Origin: Clusia tigrina
Lineage: Eukaryota > Arthropoda > Insecta > Diptera > Clusiidae
Reading direction: 5' to 3'
DNA: 64,000 nucleotides
Assembly: GCA_920105625.2 (NCBI GenBank)
Contig: OV050033.1
Coordinates: 111,809,700 to 111,873,699, forward strand
Part shown: positions 23,499 through 35,818 of the stretch, piece after piece
Position numbering within the stretch: position 1 is the first letter of the stretch
How the letters are laid out: each line of letters opens with the position of its first letter
Made by a program: the position numbers and the translations under genes
The notes under the pieces: generated by a model
Told to the model about the DNA's origin: nothing
Seen by the model: the letters and a program-made list of their open reading frames with translations, nothing else
Database searches by the model: none

Positions 23499-25651
23499 GA
23501 CGCTCCAGTAAAAAGTTACAAGCATTTGTATGTTGCAAACTTTGATAGGTGTAGGACGTACCGTATAGAAGTTAGGGCCATTTGTAGTTTTATCAGTGTT
23601 TGATTTGGGACTCAAGGGTAGCATAGCTTTGAGCGATAGCTTAAATAGACAAGAGGCTCGAGTAATTTATTGCTACAAAATTTCAAGGTTTTATGACGCT
23701 CCAGTAAAAAGTTACAAGCATTTGTATGTTGCAAACTTTGATAGGTGCAGGACGTATCGTATGGAACTTAGGGTCAATTGAAGTTTTATCAGTGTTTGAT
23801 TTGGGACTCAAGGGTAGCATAGCTTTCAGCGATAGTTAAAATTGACAAGAAGCTCGAATACTTTATTGTTACAAAATTTCAAGGTTTTATGACGCTCCAG
23901 TAAAAAGTTACAAGCATTTGTATGACGCAAACTTTGATAGGTGTAGGACGTACCGTATAGAAGTTAGGGCCATTTGAAGTTTTATCAGTGTTTGATTTGG
24001 GACTCAAGGGTAGCATAGCTTTGAGCGATAGCTTAAATTGACAAGAGACTCGAGTTCTTTATTGTTACAAAATTTCAAGGTTTTATGACGCTCCAGTAAA
24101 AAGTGACAAGCATTTGTATGTTGCAAACTTTGATAGGTGTAAGACGTACTGTATAGAAGTTAGGGCCATTTGAAGTTTTATCAGTGTTTGATTAAGGACT
24201 CAAAAGTAGCATAGCTTTGAGCGATAGCTGAAATTGACAAGAGGCTCGAGTACTTTATTGTTACAAAATTTCAAGGTTTTATGACGCTCCAGTAAAAAGT
24301 TACAAGCATTTGTATGTTGCAAACTTTGATAGGTGTAGGGCGTACCGTATAGAAGTTAGGGCCATTTGTAGTTTTATCAGTGTTTGATTTGGGACTCAAG
24401 GGTAGCATAGGTTTGAGCGATAGCTTAAATTGGCAAGAGGCTCGAGTACTTTATTGTTACAAAATTTCAAGGTTTTATGACGCTCCAGTAAAAAGTTACA
24501 AGCATTTGTATGTTGCAAACTTTGATAGGTGTAAGACGTACCGTATAGAAGTTAGGGCCCTTTGAAGTTTTATCAGTGTTTGTTTGGGACTCAAGGGTAG
24601 CATAGCTTTGAGCGATAGCTTAAATTGGCAAGAGGCTCGAGTACTTTATTGTTACAAAATTTCAAGGTTTTATGACGCTCCAGTAAAAAGTTACAAGCAT
24701 TTGTATGTTGCAAACTTTGATAGGTGTAGGACGTACTGTATAGAAGTTAGGGCCATTTGAAGTTTTATCAGTGTTTGATTTGGGACTCAAGGGTAGCATA
24801 GCTTTGAGCGATAGCTTAAATTGACAAGAGGCTCGAGTACTTTATTGTTACAAAATTTCAATTTTGTATGACGCTCCAGTAATAACTTACAAGCATTTGT
24901 GTGTTGCAAACTTTGATAGGTGTAGGATGCACCGTATAGAAGTTAGGGCCATTTGAAGTTTTATCAGTGTTTAATTTGGGACTCAAGGGTAGCATAGCTT
25001 TGAGCGATAGCTTAAATTGACAAGAGGCTCGAGTGCTTTATTGTTACAAAATTTCAATGTTTTATGACGCTCCAGTAAAAAGTTACAAGCATTTGTATGT
25101 TGCAAACTTTGATAGGTGTAGAACGTACCGTATAGAAGTTAGCGCCCTTTGAAGTTTTATCAGTGTTTGATTTGGGACTCAAGGGTAGCATAGCTTTGAG
25201 CGATAGCTGAAATTGACAAGATGCTCGAGTACTTTATAGCCACAAAATTTCAAGGTTTTATGACGCTCCAGTAAAAAGTTACAAGATTTGTATGCTGCAA
25301 ACTTTGATAGGTGTAATGCGTACCGTATAGAAGTTAGGGCCATTTGAAGTTTTATCAGTGTTTGATTTGGGAGTCAAGGGTAGCATAGCTTTGAGCGATA
25401 GCTTAAATTGACAAGAGGCTCGAGTACTTTATTGTTACAAAATTTCAAGGTTTTATGACGCTCCAGTAAAAAGTTACAAGCATTTGTATGTTACAAACTT
25501 TGATAGGTGTAGGACGTACCGTATAGAAGTTAGGGCCCTTAGAAGTTTTATCAGTGTTTGTTTGGGACTCAAGGGTAGCATAGCTTTGAGTGATAGCCGA
25601 AATTGACAAGAGGCTCGAGTACTTTATTGTTACAAAATTTCAAGGTTTTAC
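23499..25651 (+). repeat. 11-monomer HOR unit K-L-A-B-C-D-E-(F/G)-H-I-J
   Basis: 2,153 bp. Here F and G are fused: gtttaatttggg of F at about 24,970 is followed by cttaaattgac and gagtgcttt of G at about 25,008-25,040. H (gtagaacg, agcgccc, gatgctcgag, tatagccac) and I (acaagatttgtatgctgc, gtaatgcg, gggagtcaagg) are both complete. Length equals that of the previous unit, but the missing monomer is at a different place. Confidence 0.85.
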
Positions 25652-28600
25652 GACGCTCCAGTAAAAAGTTACAAGCATTTGTATGTTGCAAACTTTGATA
25701 GGTGTAGGACGTACCGTATAGAAGTTAGGGCCATTTGTAGTTTTATCAGTGTTTGATTTGGGACTCAAGGGTAGCATAGCTTTGAGCGATAGCTTAAATA
25801 GACAAGAGGCTCGAGTAATTTATTGCTACAAAATTTCAAGGTTTTATGACGCTCCAGTAAAAAGTTACAAGCATTTGTATGTTGCAAACTTTGATAGGTG
25901 CAGGTCGTATCGTATGGAAGTTAGGGTCAATTGAAGTTTTATCAGTGTTTGATTTGGGACTCAAGGGTAGCATAGCTTTCAGCGATAGCTAAAATTGACA
26001 AGAAGCTCGAATACTTTATTGTTACAAAATTTCAAGGTTTTATGACGCTCCAGTAAAAAGTTACAAGCATTTGTATGATGCAAACTTTGATAGGTGTAGG
26101 ACGTACCGTATAGAAGTTAGGGCCATTTGAAGTTTTATCAGTGTTTGATTTGGGACTCAAGGGTAGCATAGCTTTGAGCGATAACTTAAATTGACAAGAG
26201 ACTCGAGTTCTTTATTGTTACAAAATTTCAAGGTTTTATGACGCTCCAGTAAAAAGTGACAAGCATTTGTATGTTGCAAACTTTGATAGGTGTAAGACGT
26301 ACTGTATAGAAGTTAGGGCCATTTGAAGTTTTATCAGTGTTTGATTTGGGACTCAAGAGTAGCATAGCTTTGAGCGATAGCTGAAATTGACAAGAGGCTC
26401 GAGTACTTTATTGCTACAAAATTTCAAGGTTTTATGACGCTCCAGTAAAAAGTTACAAGCATTTGTATGTTGCAAACTTTGATAGGTGTAGGACGTATCG
26501 TATAGAAGTTAGGGTCAATTGAAGTTTTATCAGTGTTTGATTTGGGACTCAAGGGTAGCATAGATTTCAGCGATAGCTTAAATTGACAAGAAGCTCGAGT
26601 ACTTTATTGTTACAAAATTTCAAGGTTTTATGACGCTCCAGTAAAAAGTTACAAGCATTTGTATGATGCAAACTTTGATAGGTGAGGACGTATCGTATAG
26701 AAGCTAGGGTCAATTGAAGTTTTATCAGTGTTTGTTTGGGACTCAAGGGTAGCATAGCTTTGAGTGATAGCCGAAATTGACAAGAGGCTCGAGTACTTTA
26801 TTGTTACAAAATTTCAAGGTTTTACGACGCTCCAGTAAAAAGTTACAAGCATTTGTATGTTGCAAACTTTGATAGGTGTAGGATCCACCGTATAGATTTT
26901 AGGGCCATTTGAAGTTTTATCAGTGTTTGATTTGGGACTCAAGGGTAGCATAGCTTTGAGCGATAGCTTAAATAGACAAGAGGCTCGAGTAATTTATTGC
27001 TACAAAATTTCAAGGTTTTATGACGCTCCAGTAAAAAGTTACAAGCATTTGTATGTTGCAAACTTTGATAGGTGTAGGACGTACCGTATAGAAGTTAGGG
27101 CCATTAGAAGTTTTATCAGTGTTTGTTTGGGACTCAAGGGTAGCATAGCTTTGAGTGATAGCCGAAATTGACAAGAGGCTCGAGTACTTTATTGTTACAA
27201 AATTTCAAGGTTTTACGACGCTCCAGTAAAAAGTTACAAGCATTTGTATGTTGCAAACTTTGATAGGTGTAGGATCCACCGTATAGATTTTAGGGCCATT
27301 TGAAGTTTTATCAGTGTTTGATTTGGGACTCAAGGGAAGCATAGCTTTGAGCGATAGCTTAAATATACAAGAGGCTCGAGTAATTTATTGCTACAAAATT
27401 TCAAGGTTTTATGACGCTCCAGTAAAAAGTTACAAGCATTTGTATGTTGCAAACTTTGATAGGTGTAGGACGTACCGTATAGAAGTTAGGGCCATTTGAA
27501 GTTTTATCAGTGTTTGATTTGGGAGTCAAGGGTAGCATAGCTTTGAGCGATAGCTTAAATTGACAAGAGGCTCGAGTACTTTATTGTTACAAAATTTCAA
27601 GGTTTTATGACGCTCCCGTAAAAAGTTACAAGCATTTGTATGTTGCAAACTTTGATAGGTGTAGGACGTACCGTATAGAAGTTAGGGCCATTAGAAGTTT
27701 TATCAGTGTTTGTTTGGGACTCAAGGGTAGCATAGCTTTGAGTGATAGCCGAAATTGACAAGAGGCTCGAGTACTTTATTGTTACAAAATTTCAAGGTTT
27801 TACGACGCTCCAGTAAAAAGTTACCAGCATTTGTATGTTGCAAACTTTGATAGGTGTAGGACGTACCGTATAGAAGTTAGGGCCATTTGAAGTTTTATCA
27901 GTGTTTGATGTAGAACTCAAGGGTAGCATAGCTTTGAGCGATAGCTAAAATTGACAAGAAGCTCGACTACTTTATTGTAACAAAATTTCAAGGTTTTATG
28001 ACGCTCCAGTAAAAAGTTGCAAGCGTTTGTATGTTGCAAACATTGATAGGTGTAGGACGTACCGTATAAAAGTTAGGGCCATTAGAAGTTTTATCAGTGT
28101 TTGTTTGGGACTCAAGGGTAGCATAGCTTTGAGTGATAGCTTAAATTAACAAGAAGCTCGAGTACTTTATTGTTACAAAATTTCAAGGTTTTATGACGCT
28201 CCAGTAAAAAGTTACAAGCATTTGTATGATGCAAACTTTGATAGGTGTAGGATGCACCGTATAGATTTTAGGGCCATTTGAAGTTTTATCAGTGTTTGAT
28301 TTGGGACTCAAGGGTAGCATAGCTTTGAGCGATAGCTTAAATAGACAAGAGACTCGAGCAATTTATTGCTAAAAAATTTCAAGGTTTTATGACGCTCCAG
28401 TAAAAAGTTACAAGCATTTGTATGTTGCAAACTTTGATAGGTGTAGGACGTATCGTATAGAAGTTAGGGTCAATTGAAGTTTTATCAGTGTTTGATTTGG
28501 GACTCAAGGGTAGCATAGCTTTCAGCGATAGCTAAAATTGACAAGAAGGTCGAGTACTTTATTACAAAATTTCAAGGTTTTATGACGCTCCAGTAAAAAG

Positions 28601-29364
28601 TTGCAAGCGTTTGTATGTTGCAAACATTGATAGGTGTAGGACGTACCGTATAAAAGTTAGGGCCATTTGAAGTTTTATCAGTGTTTGATTTGGGACTAAA
28701 GGGTAGCATAGCTTTGAGCGATAGCTTAAATTGACAAAAGGTTCGAGTACTTTATTGTTAAAAAATTTCAAGGTTCTATGACGCTCCAGTAAAAAGTTAC
28801 AGGCATTTGTATGTTGCAAACTTAATAGGTGTAGGACGTACCGTATAGAAGTTAGGGCCATTTGAAGTTTTATCAGTGTTTGATTTGGGACTCAAGGGTA
28901 GCATAGCTTTGAGCGATAGCTTAAATTGACAAGATGCTCGAGTACTTTATAGCCACAAAATTTCAAGGTTTTATGACGCTCCAGTAAAAAGTTACAAGAT
29001 TTGTATGCTTCAAACTTTGATAGGTGTAATGCGTACCGTATAGAAGTTAGGGCCATTTGAAGTTTTATCAGTGTTTGATTTGGGAGTCAAGGGTAGCATA
29101 GCTTTGAGCGATAGCTTAAATTGACAAGAGGCTCGAGTACTTTATTGTTACAAAATTTCAAGGTTTTATGACGCTCCAGTAAAAAGTTACAAGCATTTGT
29201 ATGTTACAAACTTTGATAGGTGTAGGACGTACCGTATAGAAGTTAGGGCCCTTAGAAGTTTTATCAGTGTTTGTTTGGGACTCAAGGGTAGCATAGCTTT
29301 GAGTGATAGCCGAAATTGACAAGAGGCTCGAGTACTTTATTGTTACAAAATTTCAAGGTTTTAC
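25652..29364 (+). repeat. 19-monomer HOR unit carrying the M-to-X cassette
   Basis: 3,713 bp: K-L-A-B, then M-N-O-P-O'-Q-R-S-T-U-V-W-(X/H), then I-J. M has tatcg, ggtcaattg and catagatttcagcg. N has gaagctaggg and tttac. O has ggatccacc and tagattttag. P has ccattagaag and tttacgac. O' has aaatatacaag. Q has gggagtcaagg. R has ctcccgtaaaaag. S has ttaccagc, gatgtagaactc and ctcgactac. T has gttgcaagcg and aaacattg. U has gactcgagcaattt and gctaaaaaa. V has ttattacaaaa. W has ggactaaag and aaaaggttcgag. X has ttacaggc and aaacttaatagg and ends as H. Confidence 0.85.
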
Positions 29365-31321
29365 GACGCTCCAGTAAAAAGTTACAAGCATTTGTATGTT
29401 GCAAACTTTGATAGGTGTAGGACGTACCGTATAGAAGTTAGGGCCATTTGTAGTTTTATCAGTGTTTGATTTGGGACTTAAGGGTAGCATAGCTTTGAGC
29501 GATAGCTTAAATAGACAAGATGCTCGAGTACTTTATAGCCACAAAATTTCAAGGTTTTATGACGCTCCAGTAAAAAGTTACAAGATTTGTATGCTTCAAA
29601 CTTTGATAGGTGTAATGCGTACCGTATAGAAGTTAGGGCCATTTGAAGTTTTATCAGTGTTTGATTTGGGAGTCAAGGGTAGCATAGCTTTGAGCGATAG
29701 CTTAAATTGACAAGAGGCTCGAGTACTTTATTGTTACAAAATTTCAAGGTTTTATGACGCTCCAGTAAAAAGTTACAAGCATTTGTATGTTACAAACTTT
29801 GATAGGTGTAGGACGTACCGTATAGAAGTTAGGGCCCTTAGAAGTTTTATCAGTGTTTGTTTGGGACTCAAGGGTAGCATAGCTTTGAGTGATAGCCGAA
29901 ATTGACAAGAGGCTCGAGTAATTTATTGCTACAAAATTTCAAGGTTTTATGACGCTCCAGTAAAAAGTTACAAGCATTTGTATGTTGCAAACTTTGATAG
30001 GTGCAGGTCGTATCGTATGGAAGTTAGGGTCAATTGAAGTTTTATCAGTGTTTGATTTGGGACTCAAGGGTAGCATAGCTTTCAGCGATAGCTAAAATTG
30101 ACAAGAAGCTCGAATACTTTATTGTTACAAAATTTCAAGGTTTTTTGACGCTCCAGTAAAAAGTTACAAGCATTTGTATGATGCAAACTTTGATAGGTGT
30201 AGGACGTACCGTATAGAAGTTAGGGCCATTTGAAGTTTTATCAGTGTTTGATTTGGGACTCAAGGGTAGCATAGCTTTGAGCGATAGCTTAAATTGACAA
30301 GAGACTCGAGTTCTTTATTGTTACAAAATTTCAAGGTTTTATGACGCTCCAGTAAAAAGTGACAAGCATTTGTATGTTGCAAACTTTGATAGGTGTAAGA
30401 CGTACTGTATAGAAGTTAGGGCCATTTGAAGTTTTATCAGTGTTTGATTTGGGACTCAAGAGTAGCATAGCTTTGAGCGATAGCTGAAATTGACAAGAGG
30501 CTCGAGTACTTTATTGCTACAAAATTTCAAGGTTTTATGACGCTCCAGTAAAAAGTTACAAGCATTTGTATGTTGCAAACTTTGATAGGTGTAGGACGTA
30601 TCGTATGGAAGTTAGGGTCAATTGAAGTTTTATCAGTGTTTGATTTGGGACTCATGGGTAGCATTGCTTTCAGCGATAGCTAAAATTGACAAGTAGCTCG
30701 AATACTTTATTGTTACAAAATTTCAAGGTTTTATGACGCTCCAGTAAAAAGTTACAAGCATTTGTATGATGCAAACTTTGATAGGTATAGGACGTACCGT
30801 ATAGAAGTTAGGGCCATTTGAAGTTTTATCAGTGTTTGATTTGGGACTCAAGGGTAGCATAGCTTTGAGCGATAGCTGAAATTAACAAGAGGCTCGAGTA
30901 CTTTATAGCCACAAAATTTCAAGGTTTTATGACGCTCCAGTAAAAAGTTACAAGCATTTGTATGCTGCAAACTTTGATAGGAGTAATGCGTACCGTATAG
31001 AAGTTAGGGCCATTTGAAGTTTTATCAGTGTTTGATTTGGGAGTCAAGGGTAGCATAGCTTTGAGCGATAGCTTAAATTGACAAGAGGCTCGAGTACTTT
31101 ATTGTTACAAAATTTCAAGGTTTTATGACGCTCCAGTAAAAAGTTACAAGCATTTGTATGTTACAAACTTTGATAGGTGTAGGACGTACCGTATAGAAGT
31201 TAGGGCCCTTAGAAGTTTTATCAGTGTTTGTTTGGGACTCAAGGGTAGCATAGCTTTGAGTGATAGCCGAAATTGACAAGAGGCTCGAGTACTTTATTGT
31301 TACAAAATTTCAAGGTTTTAC
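29365..31321 (+). repeat. 10-monomer rearranged unit (K/H)-I-(J/K)-L-A-B-L'-(A/H)-I-J
   Basis: 1,957 bp with three hybrid monomers. K switches to H between 29,511 and 29,521 (aatagacaaga, then tgctcgag and tatagccac). J switches to K between 29,901 and 29,920 (gccgaaattgacaag, then gtaatttattgctac). A switches to H near 30,780-30,880 (tatgatgc, then gctgaaatt and tatagccac). L' is an L monomer with the plain gtaggacgtatcg left part. Confidence 0.83.
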
Positions 31322-34300
31322 GACGCTCCAGTAAAAAGTTACAAGCATTTGTATGTTGCAAACTTTGATAGGTGTAGGACGTACCGTATAGAAGTTAGGG
31401 CCATTTGTAGTTTTATCAGCGTTTGATTTGGGACTCAAGGGTAGCATAGCTTTGAGCGATAGCTTAAATAGACAAGAGGCTCGAGTAATTTATTGCTACA
31501 AAATTTCAAGGTTTTATGACGCTCCAGTAAAAAGTTACAAGCATTTGTATGTTGCAAACTTTGATAGGTGCAGGACGTATCGTATGGAACTTAGGGTCAA
31601 TTGAAGTTTTATCAGTGTTTGATTTGGGACTCAAGGGTAGCATAGCTTTCAGCGATAGCTAAAATTGACAAGAAGCTCGAATACTTTATTGTTACAAAAT
31701 TTCAAGGTTTTATGACGCTCCAGTAAAAAGTTACAAGCATTTGTATGATGCAAACTTTGATAGGTGTAGGACGTACCGTATAGAAGTTAGGGCCATTTGA
31801 AGTTTTATCAGTGTTTGATTTGGGACTCAAGGGTAGCATAGCTTTGAGCGATAGCTTAAATTGACAAGAGACTCGAGTTCTTTATTGTTACAAAATTTCA
31901 AGGTTTTATGACGCTCCAGTAAAAAGTGACAAGCATTTGTATGTTGCAAACTTTGATAGGTGTAAGACGTACTGTATAGAAGTTAGGGCCATTTGAAGTT
32001 TTATCAGTGTTTGATTTGGGACTCAAGAGTAGCATAGCTTTGAGCGATAGCTGAAATTGACAAGAAGCTCGAGTACTTTATTGTTACAAAATTTCAAGGT
32101 TTTATGACGCTCCAGTAAAAAGTTACAAGCATTTGTATGTTGCAAACTTTGATAGGTGTAGGGCGTACCGTATGGAAGTTAGGGCCATTTGTAGTTTTAT
32201 CAGTGTTTGATTTGGGACTCAAGGGTAGCATAGGTTTGAGCGATAGCTTAAATTGACAAGAGGCTCGAGTACTTTATTGTTACAAAATTTCAAGGTTTTA
32301 TGACGCTCCAGTAAAAAGTTACAAGCATTTGTATGTTGCAAACTTTGATAGGTGTAAGACGTACCGTATAGAAGTTAGGGCCCTTTGAAGTTTTATCAGT
32401 GTTTGTTTGGGACTCAAGGGTAGCATAGCTTTGAGCGATAGCTTAAATTGGCAAGAGGCTCGAGTACTTTATTGTTACAAAATTTCAAGGTTTTATGACG
32501 CTCCAGTAAAAAGTTACAAGCATTTGTATGTTGCAAACTTTGATAGGTGTAGGACGTACTGTATAGAAGTTAGGGCCATTTGAAGTTTTATCAGTGTTTG
32601 ATTTGGGACTCAAGGGTAGCATAGCTTTGAGCGATAGCTTAAATTGACAAGAGACTCGAGTTCTTTATTGTTACAAAATTTCAAGGTTTTATGACGCTCC
32701 AGTAAAAAGTGACAAGCATTTGTATGTTGCAAACTTTGATAGGTGTAAGACGTACTGTATAGAAGTTAGGGCCATTTGAAGTTTTATCAGTGTTTGATTT
32801 GGGACTCAAGAGTAGCATAGCTTTGAGCGATAGCTGAAATTGACATGAAGCTCGAGTACTTTATTGTTACAAAATTTCAAGGTTTTATGACGCTCCAGTA
32901 AAAAGTTGCAAGCATTTGTATGTTGCAAACTTTGATAGGTGTAGGACGTATCGTATAGAAGTTAGGGTCAATTGAAGTTTTATCAGTGTTTGATTTGGGA
33001 CTCAAGGGTAGCATAGATTTCAGCGATAGCTTAAATTGACAAGAAGCTCGAGTACTTTATTGTTACAAAATTTCAAGGTTTTATGACGCTCCAGTAAAAA
33101 GTTACAAGCATTTGTATGATGCAAACTTTGATAGGTGTAGGACGTATCGTATAGAAGCTAGGGTCAATTGAAGTTTTATCAGTGTTTGTTTGGGACTCAA
33201 GGGTAGCATAGCTTTGAGTGATAGCCGAAATTGACAAGAGGCTCGAGTACTTTATTGTTACAAAATTTCAAGGTTTTACGACGCTCCAGTAAAAAGTTAC
33301 AAGCATTTGTATGTTGCAAACTTTGATAGGTGTAGGATCCACCGTATAGATTTTAGGGCCATTTGAAGTTTTATCAGTGTTTGATTTGGGACTCAAGGGT
33401 AGCATAGCTTTGAGCGATAGCTTAAATAGACAAGAGGCTCGAGTAATTTATTGCTACAAAATTTCAAGGTTTTATGACGCTCCAGTAAAAAGTTACAAGC
33501 ATTTGTATGTTGCAAACTTTGATAGGTGTAGGACGTACCGTATAGAAGTTAGGGCCATTAGAAGTTTTATCAGTGTTTGTTTGGGACTCAAGGGTAGCAT
33601 AGCTTTGAGTGATAGCCGAAATTGACAAGAGGCTCGAGTACTTTATTGTTACAAAATTTCAAGGTTTTACGACGCTCCAGTAAAAAGTTACAAGCATTTG
33701 TATGTTGCAAACTTTGATAGGTGTAGGATCCACCGTATAGATTTAAGGGCCATTTGAAGTTTTATCAGTGTTTGATTTGGGACTCAAGGGAAGCATAGCT
33801 TTGAGCGATAGCTTAAATATACAAGAGGCTCGAGTAATTTATTGCTACAAAATTTCAAGGTTTTATGACGCTCCAGTAAAAAGTTACAAGCATTTGTATG
33901 TTGCAAACTTTGATAGGTGTAGGACGTACCGTATAGAAGTTAGGGCCATTTGAAGTTTTATCAGTGTTTGATTTGGGAGTCAAGGGTAGCATAGCTTTGA
34001 GCGATAGCTTAAATTGACAAGAGGCTCGAGTACTTTATTGTTACAAAATTTCAAGGTTTTATGACGCTCCCGTAAAAAGTTACAAGCATTTGTATGTTGC
34101 AAACTTTGATAGGTGTAGGACGTACCGTATAGAAGTTTGGGCCATTAGAAGTTTTATCAGTGTTTGTTTGGGACTCAAGGGTAGCATAGCTTTGAGTGAT
34201 AGCCGAAATTGACAAGAGGCTCGACTACTTTATTGTTACAAAATTTCAAGGTTTTACGACGCTCCAGTAAAAAGTTACCAGCATTTGTATGTTGCAAACT

Positions 34301-35818
34301 TTGATAGGTGTAGGACGTACCGTATAGAAGTTAGGGCCATTTGAAGTTTTATCAGTGTTTGATGTAGAACTCAAGGGTAGCATAGCTTTGAGCGATAGCT
34401 AAAATTGACAAGAAGCTCGACTACTTTATTGTAACAAAATTTCAAGGTTTTATGACGCTCCAGTAAAAAGTTGCAAGCGTTTGTATGTTGCAAACATTGA
34501 TAGGTGTAGGACGTACCGTATAAAAGTTAGGGCCATTAGAAGTTTTATCAGTGTTTGTTTGGGACTCAAGGGTAGCATAGCTTTGAGTGATAGCTTAAAT
34601 TGACAAGAAGCTCGAGTACTTTATTGTTACAAAATTTCAAGGTTTTATGACGCTCCAGTAAAAAGTTACAAGCATTTGTATGATGCAAACTTTGATAGGT
34701 GTAGGATGCACCGTATAGATTTTAGGGCCATTTGAAGTTTTATCAGTGTTTGATTTGGGACTCAAGGGTAGCATAGCTTTGAGCGATAGCTTAAATAGAC
34801 AAGAGACTCGAGCAATTTATTGCTAAAAAATTTCAAGGTTTTATGACGCTCCAGTAAAAAGTTACAAGCATTTGTATGTTGCAAACTTTGATAGGTGTAG
34901 GACGTATCGTATAGAAGTTAGGGTCAATTGAAGTTTTATCAGTGTTTGATTTGGGACTCAAGGGTAGCATAGCTTTCAGCGATAGCTAAAATTGACAAGA
35001 AGCTCGAGTACTTTATTACAAAATTTCAAGGTTTTATGACGCTCCAGTAAAAAGTTGCAAGCGTTTGTATGTTGCAAACATTGATAGGTGTAGGACGTAC
35101 CGTATAAAAGTTAGGGCCATTTGAAGTTTTATCAGTGTTTGATTTGGGACTAAAGGGTAGCATAGCTTTGAGCGATAGCTTAAATTGACAAAAGGTTCGA
35201 GTACTTTATTGTTAAAAAATTTCAAGGTTCTATGACGCTCCAGTAAAAAGTTACAGGCATTTGTATGTTGCAAACTTAATAGGTGTAGGACGTACCGTAT
35301 AGAAGTTAGGGCCATTTGAAGTTTTATCAGTGTTTGATTTGGGACTCAAGGGTAGCATAGCTTTGAGCGATAGCTGAAATTGACAAGATGCTCGAGTACT
35401 TTATAGCCACAAAATTTCAAGGTTTTATGACGCTCCAGTAAAAAGTTACAAGATTTGTATGCTGCAAACTTTGATAGGTGTAATGCGTACCGTATAGAAG
35501 TTAGGGCCATTTGAAGTTTTATCAGTGTTTGATTTGGGAGTCAAGGGTAGCATAGCTTTGAGCGATAGCTTAAATTGACAAGAGGCTCGAGTACTTTATT
35601 GTTACAAAATTTCAAGGTTTTATGACGCTCCAATAAAAAGTTACAAGCATTTGTATGTTACAAACTTTGATAGGTGTAGGACGTACCGTATAGCAGTTAG
35701 GGCCCTTAGAAGTTTTATCAGTGTTTGTTTGGGACTCAAGGGTAGCATAGCTTTGAGTGATAGCCGAAATTGACAAGAGGCTCGAGTACTTTATTGTTAC
35801 AAAATTTCAAGGTTTTAC
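31322..35818 (+). repeat. 23-monomer HOR unit with the M-to-X cassette
   Basis: 4,497 bp: K-L-A-B-C-D-(E/A)-B-M-N-O-P-O'-Q-R-S-T-U-V-W-(X/H)-I-J. E switches to A between about 32,570 and 32,652 (gacgtactgtatag, then gagactcgagttct). The M-to-J part matches 26,440-29,500 at an offset of about 6,454 bp. Its opening part matches 37,386 onward at an offset of 6,064 bp, up to the E/A switch. Confidence 0.85.

Noticed and set aside
25652..35818. Assembly artefact duplicating the same 3-kb piece
   Set aside because: The copies differ by scattered single bases (for example gaaggtcgag against gaagctcgag, and aaattaacaag against aaattgacaag) and by different flanks, which a simple assembly duplication would not give. 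Raw reads would still be needed to exclude local collapse or expansion.
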